NCBI GenBank assembly: GCA_021817045.1
Contig: JAKAWG010000020.1
Coordinates: 1-63,171 of the forward strand
Source: Acidobacteriota bacterium
GTDB taxonomy: Bacteria; Acidobacteriota; Terriglobia; UBA7540
DNA: 63,171 nucleotides
Direction: 5' to 3'
Within the stretch, counting starts at the first letter, position 1. Every line of letters begins with the position of its first letter. A model generated the notes under the pieces. The model saw only the letters and a list, made by a program, of their open reading frames with translations. It did not search any database and was not told where the DNA came from. The translations under genes and the position numbers were made by a program. This document shows positions 60,731 to 63,171 of the stretch, piece after piece.

Positions 60731-62623
60731 TTATCGGCCCAATTGGGCGCCGGGCTCGATCTTGAGGAGGCACAGCCCGCCGCCTGGAATCTTGTCGCGG
60801 CGAACGGTAAAAGCAAAGGCAGCCAGTTGTGCTTCCGTAAAACTCTTGCTTTCGCTTTCGGGCCAAAGTTGCGTCACCTTATAGCTCGCGTGTCCTGCGA
60901 GGCCGACGGCTTGGAGCGGAATGTTTAATTTCAGGTGGGCGTCCCGCGCCGTATTGAGGTTTCCTGCCACAACGATCGCCGCACTACGGTTCCAGCGGAT
61001 GTAAGGAAGGGGAACCTCAATGTCGTGCTGGCAAGGCGCCGCGACCAGGTTGGGCCGCTCGTTTTCTGGCTTGAGGGTCAGGATTTCGGCTTCCTGCTTG
61101 CGCACGGCGATCATCTTCTTGACATCCTCAAACATCGCAGCGTGCTCCGGTTTCGACAATTCTTTCCAGTTGAGCCACTCTCCATAAAGCCAACGGCCCG
61201 AGCCCAGTCTGCCCCCTCCCCACAGATGCGGGGACAGCCAGGGAATGGGCCGGTAACTGGCGTTGAATTCTTCGCCTGCGAAAAAGATCGGAATCATGGG
61301 CAAGAAGAGGCACGAATAGCCAAAAATGGAACGGCTGCCTTGCGCCGCGTAAGGGCTTCTGTCTTCGGGGTAGCCTTCCCACCCGTAGTCGTGGCAACTG
61401 AGCTGGATCGAAGGCCAGCCAGCCGCCAGCGTGGCGAGGTAGATTTGAAAGGTGGGCGGCGTCCCTTCGGTGTTGAGGAGGCGAATAAGACCGGGTTCTC
61501 TTTTGTAAGTCATTTGCCATCGCCGTCCCATATCGTCTTCCACAAGGATTTGTTCAATCGGCTTGGACGCAACGTTTTCGACGGTGAGCCGGATGTCAGG
61601 AATGCCGTCGGTGTGAAAATCATTCGTGCGACGGCAACACCGGTCCGCGCCCATCCCATCCAGGCGAACTCGCAGGGGTCCTTGCCCGCTGGTGCTGCCT
61701 TCGACCCGGCTGCCGTCATCGTCGAATTGGATGACGACATGGTAGGGGCCAGCCTCACCAAAATCACGGTCGTAGAAGCCGGGGACGTCGCGGAGCAGAA
61801 CTTGGTTCAAACTGTCCGGGATGCGGTTGTGAATTCTGAAGTTGTGGTCATGCTGAGTGAAGTCCGTGACGCCTGGAACAACGGCGTTGTCCTCCTCAAA
61901 GATGACAATTTCGTGGCCGGCCCGCACAGCATTTTGCCGGACCCTTTCCCAAAGATCGGGCCTGTACATAAGGTGATCCAGGCGGAAGCCGTCAACGCCC
62001 CATTCGGTCACTGCATCCGTCCAAATCTTAACCCACCAATCGTCGAGGTCCCTGTGCCCGCCGCTCCAATAGTAATCGGCCATTTGCGATTCGCCGCGAC
62101 GAAACCATCGCGGATGCTCCTTGACCAGTGGGCTGTAAGTCATAATGCCCACCGTGTGAACATCCAGAAAGATTCGGATGCCGCGGCAATGCGCTTCGGC
62201 GATGAGTGCTTTGAATTCTTCGGGTGTTCCGAGAGAGGGGTCAAGTTTTTGGGGCTCTATGTTTGCGTATTGAGTCCAGATATTGTAGAAGAAGTGTTTG
62301 TCCGACAGCGAGTGACCGGTGAGCCAAATGCCGGTTATTCCTAGTTCCTCAAGGTAGGGCAGCTTGGTTTTCGTGCTGTTGAACGTCCCGCTTTCAGGAC
62401 CATTGGGCGAGGTAAAGCCCTTCGTCGCGATTTCATAAATGATCAGGTGTTGCACCCACGCCGGCGATAGAGGCTGAACGAGTCTCGCTCCTGCCGCGCC
62501 AGGCACAGCGGTCTCGTCTGCAGAAGCCGTCGCACTGGATACAAGGGCCAAGCCGGCCGTGGCGCCGGCCTTGAGAAAGCTTCGACGGGAGGGTTTTGAA
62601 TCATTTTTGGAGACTCTTCGCAT
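60731..62623 (-). CDS. GH13 alpha-amylase-family protein, Tat-exported
   Basis: The protein is 630 aa with AAGGAG 7 nt before the ATG. A twin-arginine signal (SRRSFLKAGATAG) leads to a GH13 barrel: YLEELGITGIWLTGH, FLDVHTVGIMT (with the usual DVVxNH altered), the nucleophile D216 in GVDGFRLDHLMY and a putative acid/base Glu at 243-244 in VIFEEDN. The family's third Asp region (usually FxxNHD) is not evident. The barrel is interrupted by a beta-sandwich-like insert at about 300-380. It is probably an exported alpha-glucan-active enzyme, but altered motifs leave activity open. It converges on the PQQ-like gene. Confidence 0.85.
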   Translation of the reverse strand: MRRVSKNDSKPSRRSFLKAGATAGLALVSSATASADETAVPGAAGARLVQPLSPAWVQHLIIYEIATKGFTSPNGPESGTFNSTKTKLPYLEELGITGIWLTGHSLSDKHFFYNIWTQYANIEPQKLDPSLGTPEEFKALIAEAHCRGIRIFLDVHTVGIMTYSPLVKEHPRWFRRGESQMADYYWSGGHRDLDDWWVKIWTDAVTEWGVDGFRLDHLMYRPDLWERVRQNAVRAGHEIVIFEEDNAVVPGVTDFTQHDHNFRIHNRIPDSLNQVLLRDVPGFYDRDFGEAGPYHVVIQFDDDGSRVEGSTSGQGPLRVRLDGMGADRCCRRTNDFHTDGIPDIRLTVENVASKPIEQILVEDDMGRRWQMTYKREPGLIRLLNTEGTPPTFQIYLATLAAGWPSIQLSCHDYGWEGYPEDRSPYAAQGSRSIFGYSCLFLPMIPIFFAGEEFNASYRPIPWLSPHLWGGGRLGSGRWLYGEWLNWKELSKPEHAAMFEDVKKMIAVRKQEAEILTLKPENERPNLVAAPCQHDIEVPLPYIRWNRSAAIVVAGNLNTARDAHLKLNIPLQAVGLAGHASYKVTQLWPESESKSFTEAQLAAFAFTVRRDKIPGGGLCLLKIEPGAQLGR

Positions 62624-62672
62624 CAGTTACTCCTTGGTATGCAAGAATTTCCAGTTCGGTAAGGATTCGCGC

Positions 62673-63049
62673 TTGAAACGTGTATCCCACGGCGCACCGT
62701 CGGAATGGAGGCGAAGGTCCGTTCTAATACCGTTCCTGATGATGGCGTTCTGCATCCCTGCAGTTTACGGATCTTCAAGCTGGGCTCGGCATTCCGACAG
62801 AGCGAAGCCCGTCGCACGCCGCTATCTGAACACTGCGCCGGGAGTTGGGTACGTTGGGTCGAAGGTATGTGGTAAATGCCACACGACAATCTATCAGAGT
62901 TACATTCATACAGACATGGCACACTCAATGTCGCTGCCTGCCGAGTGTCCTGAGTTTGTCAACCCCCGGCCACCTGTCACCGTCTACGACCAGAAGCTGA
63001 ACCAATATTTTAAGGTCTTCCGCCGGGGATCGGTGTTTTACGAGACTAA
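62673..63049 (+). pseudogene. Cytochrome c-like protein gene, cut by an IS element
   Basis: The start is a TTG at 62673 with AAGGA 7 nt upstream. A signal-anchor (VLIPFLMMAFCIPAVYGSSS) is followed by YVGSKVCGKCHTTIYQSYIHT, a haem-binding CxxCH, then SMSLPAECPEFVNPRPP and FRRGSVFYETK. This is the start of the large CxxCH/TPR cytochrome family seen in Acidobacteria and Verrucomicrobia, which normally runs several hundred residues. Sequence identity ends at the IS boundary near 63050, and the frame stops at 63111-63113 inside the IS. The rest of the gene should lie beyond the element, outside the window. Confidence 0.75.
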
Positions 63050-63171
63050 GAGCTTATCCGTAAATAATGATGGTCTGGCGCCAACAGATCATGGCCGCGG
63101 CCAGGGTGAGTAGAGCCACGTAGCCTTCTTCGGTCTTTTCAAAACTCACCAAGAGCTTACGATAACGATTC
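63050..63171 (-). mobile_element. IS5-type insertion sequence, right part only
   Basis: An IS end begins at about 63050 (gagcttatccgtaaa), fitting the GAG-starting inverted repeats of IS427/IS1031-like members of the IS5 group. It is preceded by CTAA (63046-63049), matching the YTAR target preference of IS5-group elements; the other duplicate lies outside the window. The transposase C-terminus is read on the minus strand inside it. Confidence 0.75.
63054..63170 (-). CDS. IS5-family transposase, C-terminal 38 residues (partial)
   Basis: On the minus strand the frame from 63170 to the TAA at 63056-63054 reads NRYRKLLVSFEKTEEGYVAL followed by LTLAAAMICWRQTIIIYG. The RYRKLLVSFEKTEEGY...AAMICWR block is the C-terminal hallmark of IS5-group DDE transposases of the second open frame. 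The start lies outside the window, so the state of the catalytic triad is unknown. Confidence 0.85.
   Translation of the reverse strand, partial: NRYRKLLVSFEKTEEGYVALLTLAAAMICWRQTIIIYG

Noticed and set aside
60935..62344. 469-codon open frame on the plus strand
   Set aside because: Antisense shadow of the GH13 gene.
1..63171. CRISPR arrays, prophage or defence islands
   Set aside because: No regularly spaced direct repeats, cas genes, phage structural genes or restriction-modification genes were found on either strand.

Overview
The window reads as an Acidobacteria chromosome, most likely a metagenome-derived or soil isolate of the Solibacter/Acidobacteriia type. This is an inference. It rests on a VWFA-related protein of the acidobacterial type, an Oar-like carboxypeptidase-fold/TonB-type outer-membrane protein, several Tat-exported FG-GAP/ASPIC_UnbV (CRTAC1-like) proteins, many exported glycoside hydrolases, and an atp operon that stops after the Fo genes. 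Coding density is ordinary, with 51 protein genes or gene remnants and one tRNA. I see no rRNA, CRISPR array or prophage. One IS end lies at the right edge.

Layout. 1-528: intergenic cluster of six tiny hairpins. 529-14281: accessory locus. A Tat-exported FG-GAP/ASPIC_UnbV protein converges on a four-gene minus-strand operon (parvulin-FG-GAP fusion, TPR protein, second FG-GAP protein, second TPR protein). That operon is transcribed divergently from a GH38 alpha-mannosidase-like protein, with a strong-looking promoter on each side. 14606-15034: decayed gluconate 2-dehydrogenase subunit 3. 15098-19637: an RsbRD-type sensor domain protein overlapping a 491-aa protein of unknown function, then an M61 peptidase. 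19895-22476: glycogen branching enzyme and an O-methyltransferase. 22512-26963: a complete tripartite ABC efflux operon (permease, ATPase, membrane fusion protein, outer membrane factor) with a candidate CRP/FNR-like operator upstream. 27159-36434: Oar-like receptor, thioredoxin reductase, VWFA protein, methyltransferase, ROK kinase, MBL hydrolase and RsmB.

36893-43015: GH76 alpha-mannanase, UroD-like protein, sugar isomerase, tRNA-His(GTG), a hypothetical protein and a GT4 glycosyltransferase. 43166-47882: a ClpB-D2-only AAA+ ATPase, an MFS transporter and the Fo genes atpZ-atpI-atpB-atpE without F1. 48145-50781: a small exported PA2779-like protein, a C39-like cysteine peptidase and a TPR/beta-barrel protein in one overlapping operon. 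50792-56774: site-2 protease, HU/IHF protein and dcd from back-to-back promoters with overlapping -35 boxes, M48 protease, sodium:solute symporter and phosphoglycerate mutase. 56864-62623: frameshifted zinc alcohol dehydrogenase, DapA-like aldolase, PQQ-like beta-propeller and GH13 enzyme. 62673-63171: cytochrome c-like gene cut by an IS5-type element that runs off the edge.

The exported GH38, GH76 and GH13 enzymes, GlgB, the ROK kinase and the transporters suggest a heterotrophic polysaccharide user, with alpha-mannan a plausible substrate. The least explained parts are the parvulin/FG-GAP/TPR locus, the RsbRD plus 491-aa pair, the C39/PA2779/beta-barrel operon and the stand-alone ClpB-like ATPase.
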